Shown piece after piece: positions 1 through 8,193 of a DNA stretch of 60,442 bases. The stretch is taken from NCBI GenBank assembly GCA_023405815.1, contig JAEXXM010000031.1:1-60442 (forward strand), read 5' to 3'. The first letter of the stretch is position 1; each line of letters begins with the position of its first letter. Source of the DNA: Pseudomonadota bacterium (GTDB lineage: Bacteria > Pseudomonadota > Alphaproteobacteria > Rhizobiales > Hyphomicrobiaceae). The position numbers and the translations under genes are program-made. The notes under the pieces are model-generated. The model made no database searches and had not been told where the DNA came from. It was given only the letters and a program-made list of their open reading frames with translations.

Positions 1-647
1 ATGAGATTTAAATCGCGCGTGAGCGCATAGATAGCGCTGCCCCCGAGGTTGAAGCTCGTCGGCTGCTGCCCCTCGACGTCAAGATATGACGTGAGTCCCG
101 CATTGCCATGCATGGTCACGCGATTGCTGACAATCTTGCTGACGGGAAGATTGATCTGGTAGCCGAACGACTCGTTTCCGAGATCCTTATCCCGATCCCC
201 CGTTGGCAATATCAGGCTTAGGCGCGGTGCGAAGGCGGGCTCGCACTCTTTCTCGTAAAGCGCCTGCCACCGATAATTGAGCATGATGTCGCCGAACCCT
301 TGCTCCGTCGCACCCCCCGCGTCGAAGTCGATAATCAAATCCGTGAGCGTCTGCTCCGCTGCCGTTGCCGGTCTGACCCAAGAATAGGGGATCGTGTAGG
401 AGAACTGGTGGTCCTGGCTGAAGACGGGCCATTCCTGGATGAACGTGAAGAACCAGTCCCCGTCGTCCTCTTGCAGATTATTGATGTGCTGGACGACACC
501 TCTCTCCTGATTGTAGGCCTCTTCGATCAGGAACGAGTTGTCCTGGATGCCTGCCGCCAAGCGAGGATCGTCCTCGCCGGCAGTCACAGGCAACGATGCC
601 GCGATGCCAACAAGCACGGCTAAGCCGCGAACAGCAGCGGTTCTCAA
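1..647 (-). CDS. Outer-membrane transporter-like beta-barrel protein, partial (C-terminus beyond window)
   Basis: The minus strand reads open from about 647 to the window edge, giving some 215 residues of a protein that resembles the MetA-pathway / transporter outer-membrane family. A TTG start at 647 follows a GGGGGA ribosome binding site and gives a normal signal peptide (charged start, hydrophobic core, Ala-rich cleavage near residue 24, then acidic residues). Aromatic, alternating strands such as FSYTIPYSW and LSLILPTGD fit a barrel. The ATG three nucleotides upstream is in a different frame and gives an Arg/Cys-rich shadow, so I reject it. The real carboxy-terminus is not in the window. 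Substrate unknown; proximity to metal genes suggests a role in envelope metal handling (inference). Confidence 0.75.
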   Translation of the reverse strand, partial: MRTAAVRGLAVLVGIAASLPVTAGEDDPRLAAGIQDNSFLIEEAYNQERGVVQHINNLQEDDGDWFFTFIQEWPVFSQDHQFSYTIPYSWVRPATAAEQTLTDLIIDFDAGGATEQGFGDIMLNYRWQALYEKECEPAFAPRLSLILPTGDRDKDLGNESFGYQINLPVSKIVSNRVTMHGNAGLTSYLDVEGQQPTSFNLGGSAIYALTRDLNL

Positions 648-1199
648 TATGCATCCCCCAACACGGCACCCCCTAAGCCGTCCACGGCTATCGCTAATGA
701 CAATAATTTGCAACTGGCAGCGCACTCATGATCTTGAACCGATTCCGGCGTAGCGGTACGCGGGCGGCCGAACCGCCAACGCAAATTGTTGAATCCACAA
801 GGTTCCTTGCGCAATCAGTTGCCGCACGCTCTGCTTAGAAGCGGCAGAAGGCCGCCGAGTTGCCCGACACGCCCGGGTAATCCATATGCTGCGGGGCTGT
901 AGGCCGTCAGGATCCTCCTTACCGGGCCGATGCCAGCTTGGCGTTCGCTTACCTCCTCGGCTGCGGTGTGATCAGCGTGATCATCGATGGCCCATCAAGC
1001 CGATACTGACACCCGCGCCCCTGCCAACAGCTTGGGGGAATCCTCTTGGTCCGGGCCTAGGCGGCTTCTGCCCAGTTTGTCTCCCCTTTGATCAGGGCCC
1101 TCGGCTCATCGTCAAGCGATCCTCCTCTCTAGCCTCGGAGCTGGTGCCGCAGCAAACGTTCCGAACGGCTTTCCCTCGTGCGTCATCTACTTGATGTCC

Positions 1200-1334
1200 T
1201 TTTGCGCCAGCGGATGCTTTTGGTTCCTCCGCGCGCTGACTACGTGTAAGATGTCTAGTGCTGCACTTCACGCCATGATGGAGCAGCACCCTCGACCCCG
1301 GTGGACGTGAAGCCCCGCCGGGGTCACTCTTCTA
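1200..1334. repeat. Direct repeat copy 1 (of 3540-3675)
   Basis: About 130 bases closely match 3540-3675: both contain GGTTCCTCCGCGCGCTGA, GGAGCAGCACCCTCGACC and the CCCCGCCGGGGTCACTCTTCT-type hairpin arm. Copy 1 carries several substitutions relative to copy 2 and sits in the gene-free mosaic. Confidence 0.75.
1294..1325 (+). terminator. Hairpin, degenerate copy of the 3636-3667 terminator
   Basis: Arms GACCCCGGTGG and CCGCCGGGGTC enclose a ten-base loop; the stem has one G-T pair compared with the perfect copy at 3636-3667. It is followed by ACTCTTCT. No intact gene ends here, so it is probably a relic of the duplication. Confidence 0.45.
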
Positions 1335-1493
1335 TGCATCGCATGCAAAGTGGTGCTCTGCGCCGCATGCCATTCCATCGGCGCGGGGACACCTCGTGGT
1401 GCTCATTTGGTGCCCGGTGCTGGCTACGCCCCTGACGTCAAAGCCGGGCCGGTCTCTCGGCGGCCGATCAAGTCGGCCGGGCGCATCTCGCCT

Positions 1494-1730
1494 TTAGGTC
1501 CGCGTGGCATCGGCCTCTTCTTGCTTTGGCGGACACGGAACGTCTCCGTAAGAACAAAAGATGCAGCAATGGCCGTGAAGTGGTCTCAGGTGAGCCCCAC
1601 ACCCTTTGCAATCGTGGAAGTACACGCACGCGTCCAGAGGCATCGGGAGCGTCTCCTTATACCCGCACTGGGGACACGTGATCGTAGACCGATGGATCAC
1701 TGCACGCGCGTCCTGCTTTGGGCTATGCAT
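1494..1730 (-). CDS. Small Cys-rich protein, GDCCVxC-like family
   Basis: This 78-residue protein has two CxxC-type pairs (CPQCG near residue 19 and CKGC near 41) followed by HGHCCIFCSYGDVPCPP, which matches the signature of the GDCCVxC-domain small proteins, with His replacing Asp. Members of that family accompany mercury and other heavy-metal genes; the exact function is not known. The ATG at 1730 follows the strong site GGAAAGGTGAGG that overlaps the end of the cytochrome gene upstream; a GTG at 1739 is also possible. No signal peptide, so probably cytoplasmic. It is translationally coupled to the cytochrome c gene. Confidence 0.8.
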   Translation of the reverse strand: MHSPKQDARAVIHRSTITCPQCGYKETLPMPLDACVYFHDCKGCGAHLRPLHGHCCIFCSYGDVPCPPKQEEADATRT

Positions 1731-1735
1731 AAGCC

Positions 1736-2194
1736 TCACCTTTCCTTGGCCCGTCCTGCCGCGCTCGCCAGGTATGCAATCAAGTCGTTGACCTCCTGCT
1801 CCCCGATGCCGAACTGGTCAGCCCGCGGCATCGGCGAGGGCGAAGGAAAGCCACGGACGATGTAAGCTTGCGGATCGGCGAGCGACTCCCGGATGTAGCT
1901 AGCGACATCCGGCCATGTCCTGCCCGGCCGGTCGCGCGCCAGATCAAGTTTGATGACCCTGGACAGGTTCGGGCCAACCTGCCCGCCCACTGCATTGACC
2001 ATGTGGCAGCCATTGCAGCCGAGCGTGCCGAACAGCTCCTCCCCGCGTGCCGCATCGCCATCGATCTTGGCGGCCTGAGGGAGCTCCGCACCTTCCGTCC
2101 GCGCCGGCAGACAACTCGCGACGAGAATGGCGACCGCGATCATCGGGGCGGCGCGGCCCCGCCACGCTGCCACCTGTCCCGCGCACGCTCCCAT
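1736..2194 (-). CDS. Periplasmic c-type cytochrome, single heme
   Basis: A 152-residue protein with an N-terminal hydrophobic export segment and one heme site, CNGCH, near residue 60; a likely axial Met lies in the PSPMPRADQFG stretch near residue 120. Size and motif order fit a class I cytochrome c. The start lies four bases after the stop of the gene upstream (2199-2570), and its own stop overlaps the downstream Cys-rich gene, so the three form one operon. An electron-transfer role in the periplasm is known for the fold; the partner is unknown. Confidence 0.85.
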   Translation of the reverse strand: MGACAGQVAAWRGRAAPMIAVAILVASCLPARTEGAELPQAAKIDGDAARGEELFGTLGCNGCHMVNAVGGQVGPNLSRVIKLDLARDRPGRTWPDVASYIRESLADPQAYIVRGFPSPSPMPRADQFGIGEQEVNDLIAYLASAAGRAKER

Positions 2195-2198
2195 GGTC

Positions 2199-2570
2199 TT
2201 ACGAGCAGCACTTTGGCGCTGCCGTCGGCATGAACTTGTCGTCGGTTACACCCGGCTTGACCTCGCCCCACGGCATCTTGAACGCCGGCCCGACCGCGAC
2301 GTGCTTCAGCCAATAGCCTTCCTCGCCCGCTTTGCCGCCGCCATGTCCCGCCTCCGGGGTGGCGACCTTGGCAACGCGATGGAAATGGGTAAAGCCCTTG
2401 CCTGCGAGCTTCTCCGCGTTCTGCTGGTCTTCCGCGCACCAGCGGCCCTTGATGCCGTATCCGACATAGAGCACGCGCGTCGCCTCGCCCAGCGGCTTGT
2501 CGAAATGCAGGAAGACGACGCTCTTGTCGTCCACCGTCGCCCATACGTGATCAGGCAGCGGGCGTTCCAC
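2199..2570 (-). CDS. Conserved-looking hypothetical protein, 123 residues
   Basis: Not recognised. It begins with a GTG at 2570 and has no signal peptide at this start. The body is well behaved (aromatics, FLHFDKPLG, YVGYGIKGRWC, FTHFHR, PAFKMPWGEVKPG) and ends in a PKCCS tail. The reading frame has the codon character of a real gene, while the overlapping frames are Arg-rich shadows. It sits four bases before the cytochrome c gene, so they are probably co-transcribed. The His, Cys and Trp content might bind a metal or heme, but that is only inference. An upstream in-frame stop at about 2607 limits extension. Confidence 0.6.
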   Translation of the reverse strand: MERPLPDHVWATVDDKSVVFLHFDKPLGEATRVLYVGYGIKGRWCAEDQQNAEKLAGKGFTHFHRVAKVATPEAGHGGGKAGEEGYWLKHVAVGPAFKMPWGEVKPGVTDDKFMPTAAPKCCS

Positions 2571-2606
2571 TCCTCGGACTTCTATTCGTTCGAGACGGTG
2601 GAAAGG

Positions 2607-2816
2607 TTACCCGAGAGCTGCGCACCACGCCCCGATCTTGCTGCCAATAGGGGGCGCCCCACCGCCCAGCCCGGCATTGCCGCCTATGCGCTCGGCCAAT
2701 ATGCGAGGACGATCAAGAGCAGCACGCCGAGTAAATCGCCGCCGGCGCCGCCGAGGGCCGACCATCACGCGCGTTTGCTTCCTCAGCTCTCGCAGTTCCG
2801 CTGGTAGATGGCGCGC
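2607..2816 (-). other. Possible broken small membrane-protein ORF
   Basis: One minus-strand frame reads a charged start (ELRELRKQTRVMVG) with no ATG in good position, while the next frame reads a single hydrophobic helix (LLGVLLLIVLAYW) that stops soon after. This could be a frame-shifted remnant of a small one-helix membrane protein of the kind found at 22896-23018 and 34082-34201. Weak evidence; it may be chance. Confidence 0.2.
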
Positions 2817-2840
2817 CTACGAATTGCTAGGCACCTTGGT

Positions 2841-3017
2841 CTATTCGCCATCGACGATGCGGTCGACCAGATCGTTCCACTGCGCGTGCGTGAGATGCAC
2901 GGTATTCCGCTCCTCTCCGATCGTCACCCCGTCGGGCGTCATCTCCACGGCGGGGCAGGCGCCACAGACGCCGCAGTTGAGCACGACTTTCCAGGTTTCA
3001 AACGGCTTCGTTTGCAT
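2841..3017 (-). CDS. Small Cys-motif protein of the MerR-controlled operon
   Basis: A 58-residue protein beginning at the ATG at 3017, seven bases after GGAAAGGAG. It contains CGVCGACP near residue 15, followed by an acidic region rich in short hydrophobic residues. There is no signal peptide, so it is probably cytoplasmic. It is transcribed away from the merR gene, and the MerR-type operator at 3081-3102 lies between the two, so it is the first gene of the regulated unit (2841 back to 1494). A metal-sensing or metal-buffering role is inferred from the Cys motif and the operator. Confidence 0.7.
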   Translation of the reverse strand: MQTKPFETWKVVLNCGVCGACPAVEMTPDGVTIGEERNTVHLTHAQWNDLVDRIVDGE

Positions 3018-3080
3018 CGACCGTCTCCTTTCCAGTGTGTGCGCCACGCTTCCATGCGCGTCGCGATCTGGCTATCCTGC

Positions 3081-3102
3081 ACCTTCAACCTAGGTTCAAG
3101 GT
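3081..3102. promoter_or_regulatory. MerR-family operator between divergent genes
   Basis: A 22-base near-perfect palindrome centred on AACCTAGGTT with outer arms ACCTT and AAGGT; only one symmetric base pair breaks it. On the minus strand TTGACC lies at its edge, with roughly 19-20 bases to a weak -10, the stretched spacing typical of MerR-activated promoters. The symmetry and placement between merR and the Cys-motif gene make this a confident call. Confidence 0.85.
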
Positions 3103-3110
3103 CAAGCGGC

Positions 3111-3524
3111 ATGCAAAACAAAATGACAATCGGTGCCGTTGCCAACCGCAGCGGCCTGCGGGCCTCGGCGGTGCGCTTCTACGAGCGGCAAGGTTTGGTC
3201 GCCTCTGAGCGGCTGGCGAACGGCTATCGGGCTTACGACCAACAGGCCGTGAACGTGCTGCGCTTCATTGGGCGAGCAAAAGGGCTTGGCTTTTCGCTGG
3301 AGGAGGTTCGCGACATCCTGGCGGTGCGTCGCAAGGGCGAGGAACCATGCGCCTGCGTCACGAAGATGATCGAGCGCAATATCGCGAGTATCGACCAGCG
3401 CATTGCCGAGCTCTCTCGGTTGCGCCGCCAGTTGCGCGCACTCATCAAGAGCCCGGCACAAGCGCGGAGAACGGAAGCAATCTGCACCATTATCGAGAGC
3501 GAAGGCCTACCAGGCCGACACTGA
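3111..3524 (+). CDS. MerR-family heavy-metal-responsive transcriptional regulator
   Basis: A 137-residue regulator. The N-terminal winged helix (MTIGAVANRSG, VRFYERQGLV, NGYRAYD) is followed by the long dimerisation helix. A CACV motif near residue 85 offers a Cys pair for metal binding. The first ATG at 3111 is used here; the ATG at 3123 (MTIGAV) matches the usual family start equally well. It is divergent from 2841-3017 with the operator between them, so it probably controls itself and that operon. The metal is not certain: the Cys arrangement is not the standard CueR or ZntR loop. Confidence 0.9.
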   Translation: MQNKMTIGAVANRSGLRASAVRFYERQGLVASERLANGYRAYDQQAVNVLRFIGRAKGLGFSLEEVRDILAVRRKGEEPCACVTKMIERNIASIDQRIAELSRLRRQLRALIKSPAQARRTEAICTIIESEGLPGRH

Positions 3525-3539
3525 CACCCACGCCTCTGC

Positions 3540-3675
3540 AACAGCTTGCACCGGATGTTTTCGGTTCCTCCGCGCGCTGATTACATATAATGTCTGCAGC
3601 GCTGCAGCGTCACGCCAGGATGGAGCAGCACCCTCGACCCCGGCGGACGTGAAGCCCCGCCGGGGTCACTCTTCT
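3540..3675. repeat. Direct repeat copy 2 (of 1200-1334)
   Basis: Lies just after merR and carries the intact terminator hairpin. The AT-rich core ATTACATATAATG differs from copy 1 (ACTACGTGTAAGATG). It is the better preserved copy and adjoins intact genes, so it is probably the parent. Confidence 0.75.
3636..3667 (+). terminator. Rho-independent-type terminator after merR
   Basis: Perfect 11-base stem, GACCCCGGCGG paired with CCGCCGGGGTC, ten-base loop, then ACTCTTCT. The T run is poor, so it may work as a bidirectional barrier between merR (plus) and the small secreted gene ending at 3734 (minus). Confidence 0.6.
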
Positions 3676-3733
3676 AGAGATCGCACACGAGATCGAACTC
3701 CTCCGCGGAGTCGACCCCAAGTTGGCCGTTCGC

Positions 3734-3892
3734 TTACTTTCTCGGCTGCGGTGTGACCGGCGTGACCGGGCATCCCGCTGTGAAGATGCCTGGCACGCAG
3801 TGGCCTGTCTTGTGGTGCGCCTGCGCCACGCCGACAAAACCGACGGCAGCGATCGACGCCACAATGACCGCAGTGAACATCGACTTCATCAT
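3734..3892 (-). CDS. Tiny secreted His/Cys protein, 52 residues
   Basis: Two adjacent ATGs at 3892 and 3889 follow GGGAGAT. A clear signal peptide ends in GVAQA, and the mature part is about 27 residues with HHKTGHC, a second Cys (AGC) and a Pro-rich end (PVTPVTPQPRK). Two Cys and several His suggest a metal-binding periplasmic peptide (inference). Together with 3980-4138 and 7097-7267 it forms a set of tiny Pro-ending secreted proteins. Its 3' end is duplicated at about 936-985. Confidence 0.7.
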   Translation of the reverse strand: MMKSMFTAVIVASIAAVGFVGVAQAHHKTGHCVPGIFTAGCPVTPVTPQPRK

Positions 3893-3979
3893 TTTCGTAT
3901 CTCCCGAGTTTTGATGCCTGCTCTCTTGTGGAGAGCGTTATGGGGATCGTCGTCGAGGGAACGACCCCTAATGCGATCG

Positions 3980-4138
3980 CTACCTCCTCGGCGGCAGCTG
4001 CGGTGCGGTCGGCGTATAGGGGCATCCCTTCGTCGAGGTACCCGGCGGGGGACAGTTGACCTGCGCGTGCGCAATGCCGGCGAGTGTGAAGGTCGCCGTC
4101 ATGCCCAGCGCCAAGGCCCCGATGAGTGCTTTCAGCAT
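3980..4138 (-). CDS. Tiny secreted Cys/Pro protein, 52 residues
   Basis: The ATG at 4138 follows CTTGGAGTAACGACA, a good ribosome binding site. The signal peptide ends in AHAQ; the mature part, about 27 residues, holds two Cys (NCPPPG and GCPYTP) and ends PQLPPRR. The layout matches the neighbour at 3734-3892: signal peptide, two Cys, Pro-rich tail with terminal Arg. Function unknown. The longer frame upstream would put the signal peptide in the middle of the protein and is rejected. Confidence 0.7.
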   Translation of the reverse strand: MLKALIGALALGMTATFTLAGIAHAQVNCPPPGTSTKGCPYTPTAPQLPPRR

Positions 4139-4232
4139 TGTCGTTACTCCAAGTTTGATCATCCAATCGCGCAACAAGAGGCGCGGATCATCTTTCGCGA
4201 GCCTCGCTGCCCGCGACATTCAGCTGGAAGGA

Positions 4233-4577
4233 TCAAACTCGCGGTGGTGGGGTCGGTGGTCGCCAATTGACCCCGTGATGCGCCGTAGGAACGATGCCGC
4301 CGAGCAGCGGATGGCCGACGAGATCGACGGCGAAAGAAGGATTGGAAGCGAAGCCGATGAGCGAACAGCTCATGCTGCACATGGCCGCGACGCATTTGCC
4401 GGCCTTATCGCAGCAGGGGCAAGGCTTGTCGGTGGAAGAACTCGTTGCTTGCCCGCCAGCGTCCATGAGAGCTGCCAGGGGTGAGATCATGGCATTCGCG
4501 GCCGCTACGGGCGAGAGCACAAGCCCGATGCTGACGAGCGTGGCGAGAAGCAATCTGATGACCGGCATGCGCTTCAT
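4233..4577 (-). CDS. Cys-cluster secreted protein with PPPR tail (paralog A)
   Basis: A 114-residue protein with an N-terminal signal peptide (MKRMPVIRLLLATLV, cleavage after AANA), a Ser/Ala-rich linker and a cluster C-x-C-C-x5-C-x4-C-x3-C near residues 53-71. A GHPLLGG motif and then WRPPTPPPRV at the carboxy-terminus follow. Paralogs in this window are 5091-5426, 7413-7730, 9790-10131, 12534-12956 and 18688-19032. Six Cys in a periplasmic protein beside DUF411 and pump genes suggest copper binding or disulfide-stabilised packing. The general style (signal peptide, Cys, Pro-rich tail) recalls CopL/DUF2946 proteins, but I do not see a match and leave it unnamed. Confidence 0.8.
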   Translation of the reverse strand: MKRMPVIRLLLATLVSIGLVLSPVAAANAMISPLAALMDAGGQATSSSTDKPCPCCDKAGKCVAAMCSMSCSLIGFASNPSFAVDLVGHPLLGGIVPTAHHGVNWRPPTPPPRV

Positions 4578-4716
4578 GTGGGTTTCTCTCGGCGTGCGCT
4601 TTGCCTAACAAAAATATTGAAGCTGCAGGGCCTCGATTCAATCGCTTCGAGTGCAGCGCAGCATTGAAATCCGAGCGCGGCCGGCCCTGACATTGAGCCG
4701 ACCGCGCAGGGGTGCC

Positions 4717-4956
4717 TTAGCGTTCCTTCCTCAGGTGGTGCTTCCCGCTCGCCTTCGGCGCCCTATAGAGCCGATATGACTTGCGGGGCGCGTAGCTGCG
4801 CTCGGCCTCGGGCGGCAGCACTTCGATTACCCTCGACTGGGTCCGAGGCGGCCAATGCGTGGACGGATCGGAATTCCAGGTCTTGTCAGCCATGGCGCTG
4901 CCGGCGACGCCGAACAGCCCTGCGACCAAGATGGCCGCTGTCACGATAGTCTTCAT
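4717..4956 (-). CDS. Small secreted basic protein, DKTWN family (copy 1)
   Basis: A 79-residue protein: signal peptide ending GSAMA, then DKTWNSDPSTHWPPRTQSR and a basic tail with SYAPRKSYRLYRAPK. It is nearly identical in its mature part to the gene at 19168-19404, and the two share the leader CACGCTCAGGAGAAA directly before the start. A more distant member lies at 10273-10503. In each case a Cys-cluster PPPR-tail gene is the neighbour, so the two small proteins probably act together. No known domain recognised. Confidence 0.8.
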   Translation of the reverse strand: MKTIVTAAILVAGLFGVAGSAMADKTWNSDPSTHWPPRTQSRVIEVLPPEAERSYAPRKSYRLYRAPKASGKHHLRKER

Positions 4957-5090
4957 TGGGTTTCTCCTGAGCGTGTTGGTTCTGCCCGTGCTGCGCCGCC
5001 TTGGGCGCCGTCGGGCTCGTTCGAATGCCAGCGAATGTGGAGGTGCACGGCGTTTGGGCCGCGCGAAATCCGCTTTGCTGCGCGTTGCGC

Positions 5091-5426
5091 TCAGGCGCGC
5101 GGGGGTGGGGTCGGTGGTGGCCTGCTAAGGCCGTGATGCATGATAGGTACGGTACCGCGTAAGACGGCATGACCGATGAGTTCGATATTGAACAAAGCAT
5201 CTGATGGCGCGAGTTGCACGCAGCCCATTGTGCAAACAGGGGCAACGCATTTCGCAGCCAAATCACAGCATTGGCAGGGCTTGTCGGGGGAGGATGTGTC
5301 TGCAGCCCAGCTAGCGCCCATAGAGGCAGATGACGCCAGTACATTGGCGCTCGCAACGGGCGATAGGACGAGCCCGATGCTGACCAGTATGGCGACCAAC
5401 AGCCTAATGCTGCGCATGCGCTTCAT
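5091..5426 (-). CDS. Cys-cluster secreted protein with PPPR tail (paralog B)
   Basis: A 111-residue paralog of 4233-4577. The signal peptide starts MKRMRSIRLLVAILV and ends near SANV; the cluster CQCCDLAAKCVAPVCTMGC has the same C-x-C-C-x5-C-x4-C-x3-C spacing. It then has a GHAVLRG motif, a HHG triplet and PPPTPPPRA at the end. The segment upstream of its start (ACGCTTTGCCTAA) is also found upstream of paralog A, which points to duplication of gene and promoter together. Periplasmic, function unknown. Confidence 0.8.
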   Translation of the reverse strand: MKRMRSIRLLVAILVSIGLVLSPVASANVLASSASMGASWAADTSSPDKPCQCCDLAAKCVAPVCTMGCVQLAPSDALFNIELIGHAVLRGTVPIMHHGLSRPPPTPPPRA

Positions 5427-5536
5427 GTCCCGCTTCTTTCACCGCACGCTTTGCCTAAGGTGCATATCGACGCTAACCGCTAGCGATTCAAGCATCAATC
5501 GCGCGTGCCGCGCAGCATCGTTTCCATAGCTAGCTG

Positions 5537-6550
<1,014 letters not shown>

Positions 6551-6579
6551 GGTACCTGTCTCCGGTGAATAGGGAACGC

Positions 6580-7017
6580 TTACTCGGTTGCGAAGACCGC
6601 AGGCGCGGCGTCCTTGCCCGTGATCGAAAGGATCTCGAATGGGCCCTCCTTGGCGCCGGACATGCCGGGCGAACCGGCTGGCATTCCCGGCAGCGCGATG
6701 CCCTTGATCGCCGGCTTCTCATTAAGCAGCCGGTTGATCGCGCCCACGGGCACGTGCCCCTCCACCACGTAGCCGTTGATCAGCGTGGTGTGGCAACCCT
6801 CGAGCTTTTCGCCGACGCTATGCTGCTGCTTGATCAGCGTCATGTTGGGGTGTTCGACGACCTTCACGTCAAAGCCATTAGCCCGCAAGTATTTCGCGTA
6901 CGCATCACAGCACGAGCACCTGGGATTCTTGTAAAGCGTCGCTGGGATTTTCTCGGTAGCCACGGCTGAGACCGCGGCAATAACTAAAGCGCTTAGTGTC
7001 AGGACGGCGCGCATCAT
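6580..7017 (-). CDS. DUF411 metal-binding periplasmic protein (copy 1)
   Basis: A 145-residue DUF411 protein with a signal peptide (cleavage near VSAVA) and an AAGGTGAACC ribosome binding site. The metal-site signature NPRCSCC lies near residue 31, followed by GCHT near 75 and the conserved ending GMPAGSPGMSGAKEGPF. DUF411 proteins occur in copper, silver and mercury resistance loci and are thought to bind metal in the periplasm. It lies 29 bases upstream of cysK. A very similar copy, with a damaged signal peptide, is at 18153-18593 after cusA. Confidence 0.9.
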   Translation of the reverse strand: MMRAVLTLSALVIAAVSAVATEKIPATLYKNPRCSCCDAYAKYLRANGFDVKVVEHPNMTLIKQQHSVGEKLEGCHTTLINGYVVEGHVPVGAINRLLNEKPAIKGIALPGMPAGSPGMSGAKEGPFEILSITGKDAAPAVFATE

Positions 7018-7096
7018 GGTTCACCTTTTCGCAGTTGCTGAGGGGGACGAGCCCACGGCACTCCGCGGACTCATCTTTTGGGCCCTACTGAGGGAT

Positions 7097-7267
7097 CTAC
7101 TGACCGTTTGGATGCGGGAGCTGCGGCATCTGAGGTGTCAGGGGCTTCGGCATCTTGAGTAGCCCGTCATGGTAACCGGGCTTGTGATGCGCCTGTGCCT
7201 GCCCGATGACAGCCGTCATGGTAACGGCGCCCAGGGTCAACGTCGCAATAGCAGTTAGCGTCTTCAT
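7097..7267 (-). CDS. Tiny secreted His/Pro protein, 56 residues
   Basis: The ATG at 7267 sits after CGAAGGAGAGTTCCT. The signal peptide ends GQAQA, and the mature peptide of about 30 residues starts HHKPGYHDG and continues with Met/Pro repeats (KMPKPLTPQMPQLPHP). His and Met side chains are the usual soft ligands for copper, so a periplasmic copper-binding role is plausible but unproven. It resembles 3734-3892 (mature start HHKTGH) and probably belongs to the same tiny family, though it lacks the Cys. Confidence 0.7.
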   Translation of the reverse strand: MKTLTAIATLTLGAVTMTAVIGQAQAHHKPGYHDGLLKMPKPLTPQMPQLPHPNGQ

Positions 7268-7412
7268 AGGAACTCTCCTTCGAGACCCGGATTGCCATGC
7301 GTGACCGGTTCCCGCGCCGGCTGAAGCGGCGCACGGAGGCACGCGCGATGAACGATCAGGCGTACGCGTAGCGCGTTAGGCCGAACGCAGTTCGCGATCG
7401 CTTACGTATCGA

Positions 7413-7730
7413 TCAGGAGCGAGGAGGGGGTGGATCCGGCGAAACTATCAGCGACTTAACGAGCGCCGATGGATCGAGGCGCAGCTTCTCACGCTGCACC
7501 GGCCTGAGGCCGATGTCAGTCGTCAATGCTGCTTGGGTGTTGAAGCATTGGGTCACGCACGCCGATGGAGGGCAGGCATTTGCGTCACCGCAGCAGCCGC
7601 AGTCCTCATGCTGCATGCTCATCTTCTGCTCGCATTTGACCATGTGCGCCCGGGCCATGCCGGCGGCCACCGGCGACAGCACGAGGCCCAGCGAAAGCAA
7701 AGCGGTTATGGCAACACGAAGGATGCGCAT
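7413..7730 (-). CDS. Cys-cluster secreted protein with PPPR tail (paralog E, divergent)
   Basis: A 105-residue protein with signal peptide MRILRVAITALLSLG (cleavage near GMARA). The mature part has KCEQKMSMQHEDCGCCG and then three more Cys with the family spacing (C-x-C-C-x5-C-x4-C-x3-C), and the end SPDPPPPRS. It lacks the GH motif found in paralogs A-D. An extra Cys and a Met/His stretch precede the cluster, which increases the number of possible soft-metal ligands. Minus strand, 146 bases upstream of the tiny secreted gene at 7097-7267. Confidence 0.75.
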   Translation of the reverse strand: MRILRVAITALLSLGLVLSPVAAGMARAHMVKCEQKMSMQHEDCGCCGDANACPPSACVTQCFNTQAALTTDIGLRPVQREKLRLDPSALVKSLIVSPDPPPPRS

Positions 7731-7794
7731 GCTGGGAATAGTGGGAACCGGGCTTGTCCTGTCAAGTGGTCTTTACCTACGTTCGTCAGTCTCA

Positions 7795-7941
7795 TTACGG
7801 TGCGATTCGCCCGTTCGATCGCGGATGGCCTTTGACGTCCTCAAGATGAATGTTCGAGGCAAGCGTCCGCCAATTCTCGGGCGGACCCAGGTAGCTCCAG
7901 TTGAGCAGCAACACGGCAACCGCCGCAACGATGGCAACCAA
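7795..7941 (-). CDS. Possible small membrane protein, 48 residues
   Basis: A short frame with a TTG start gives one hydrophobic helix (VAIVAAVAVLLLNW) followed by a soluble tail of about 30 residues with no stops. No clear ribosome binding site was found, and an in-frame stop lies a few codons upstream. A neighbouring frame at 7944-8138 has a Cys-rich stretch but no other support. It may be the 3' half of a broken gene. Weak call. Confidence 0.3.
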   Translation of the reverse strand: MVAIVAAVAVLLLNWSYLGPPENWRTLASNIHLEDVKGHPRSNGRIAP

Positions 7942-8193
7942 CGCTAATGCGGGGGGCTAGTTGGAGCTGATCGGCCCGGGGCCTGAGCGACGCAGCGACC
8001 ATCTTTACAATTTTTACAACAGGGCATGGACCAACAAGAAGCCGCACAACATGTGCGCTGTGCGGCTCTTGCGGACGTAGATGGCGGTCCATCGTCGCCA
8101 TCCGTCGCCCTTGTGCACCGCTTGGCGGGGTGTGCCATAACGCGGATGCACCACTTCCTTAGTCGGTCCCTACGGGTCGAGCCGTGGTGCTGT

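Larger units (their letters stand above)
648..1493. other. Region without an intact gene; mosaic of duplicated fragments
   Basis: I find no convincing gene here. Positions about 936-985 match the 3' end of the small secreted gene at 3734-3892, about 996-1050 match the 3' end of the merR gene at 3111-3524, and about 1215-1333 match 3553-3670, including a terminator-like hairpin. The fragments are in a different order from the intact locus, so this is a degraded, shuffled duplicate. Open frames in the region have shadow-like Arg/Pro/Ser composition. Confidence 0.6.
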
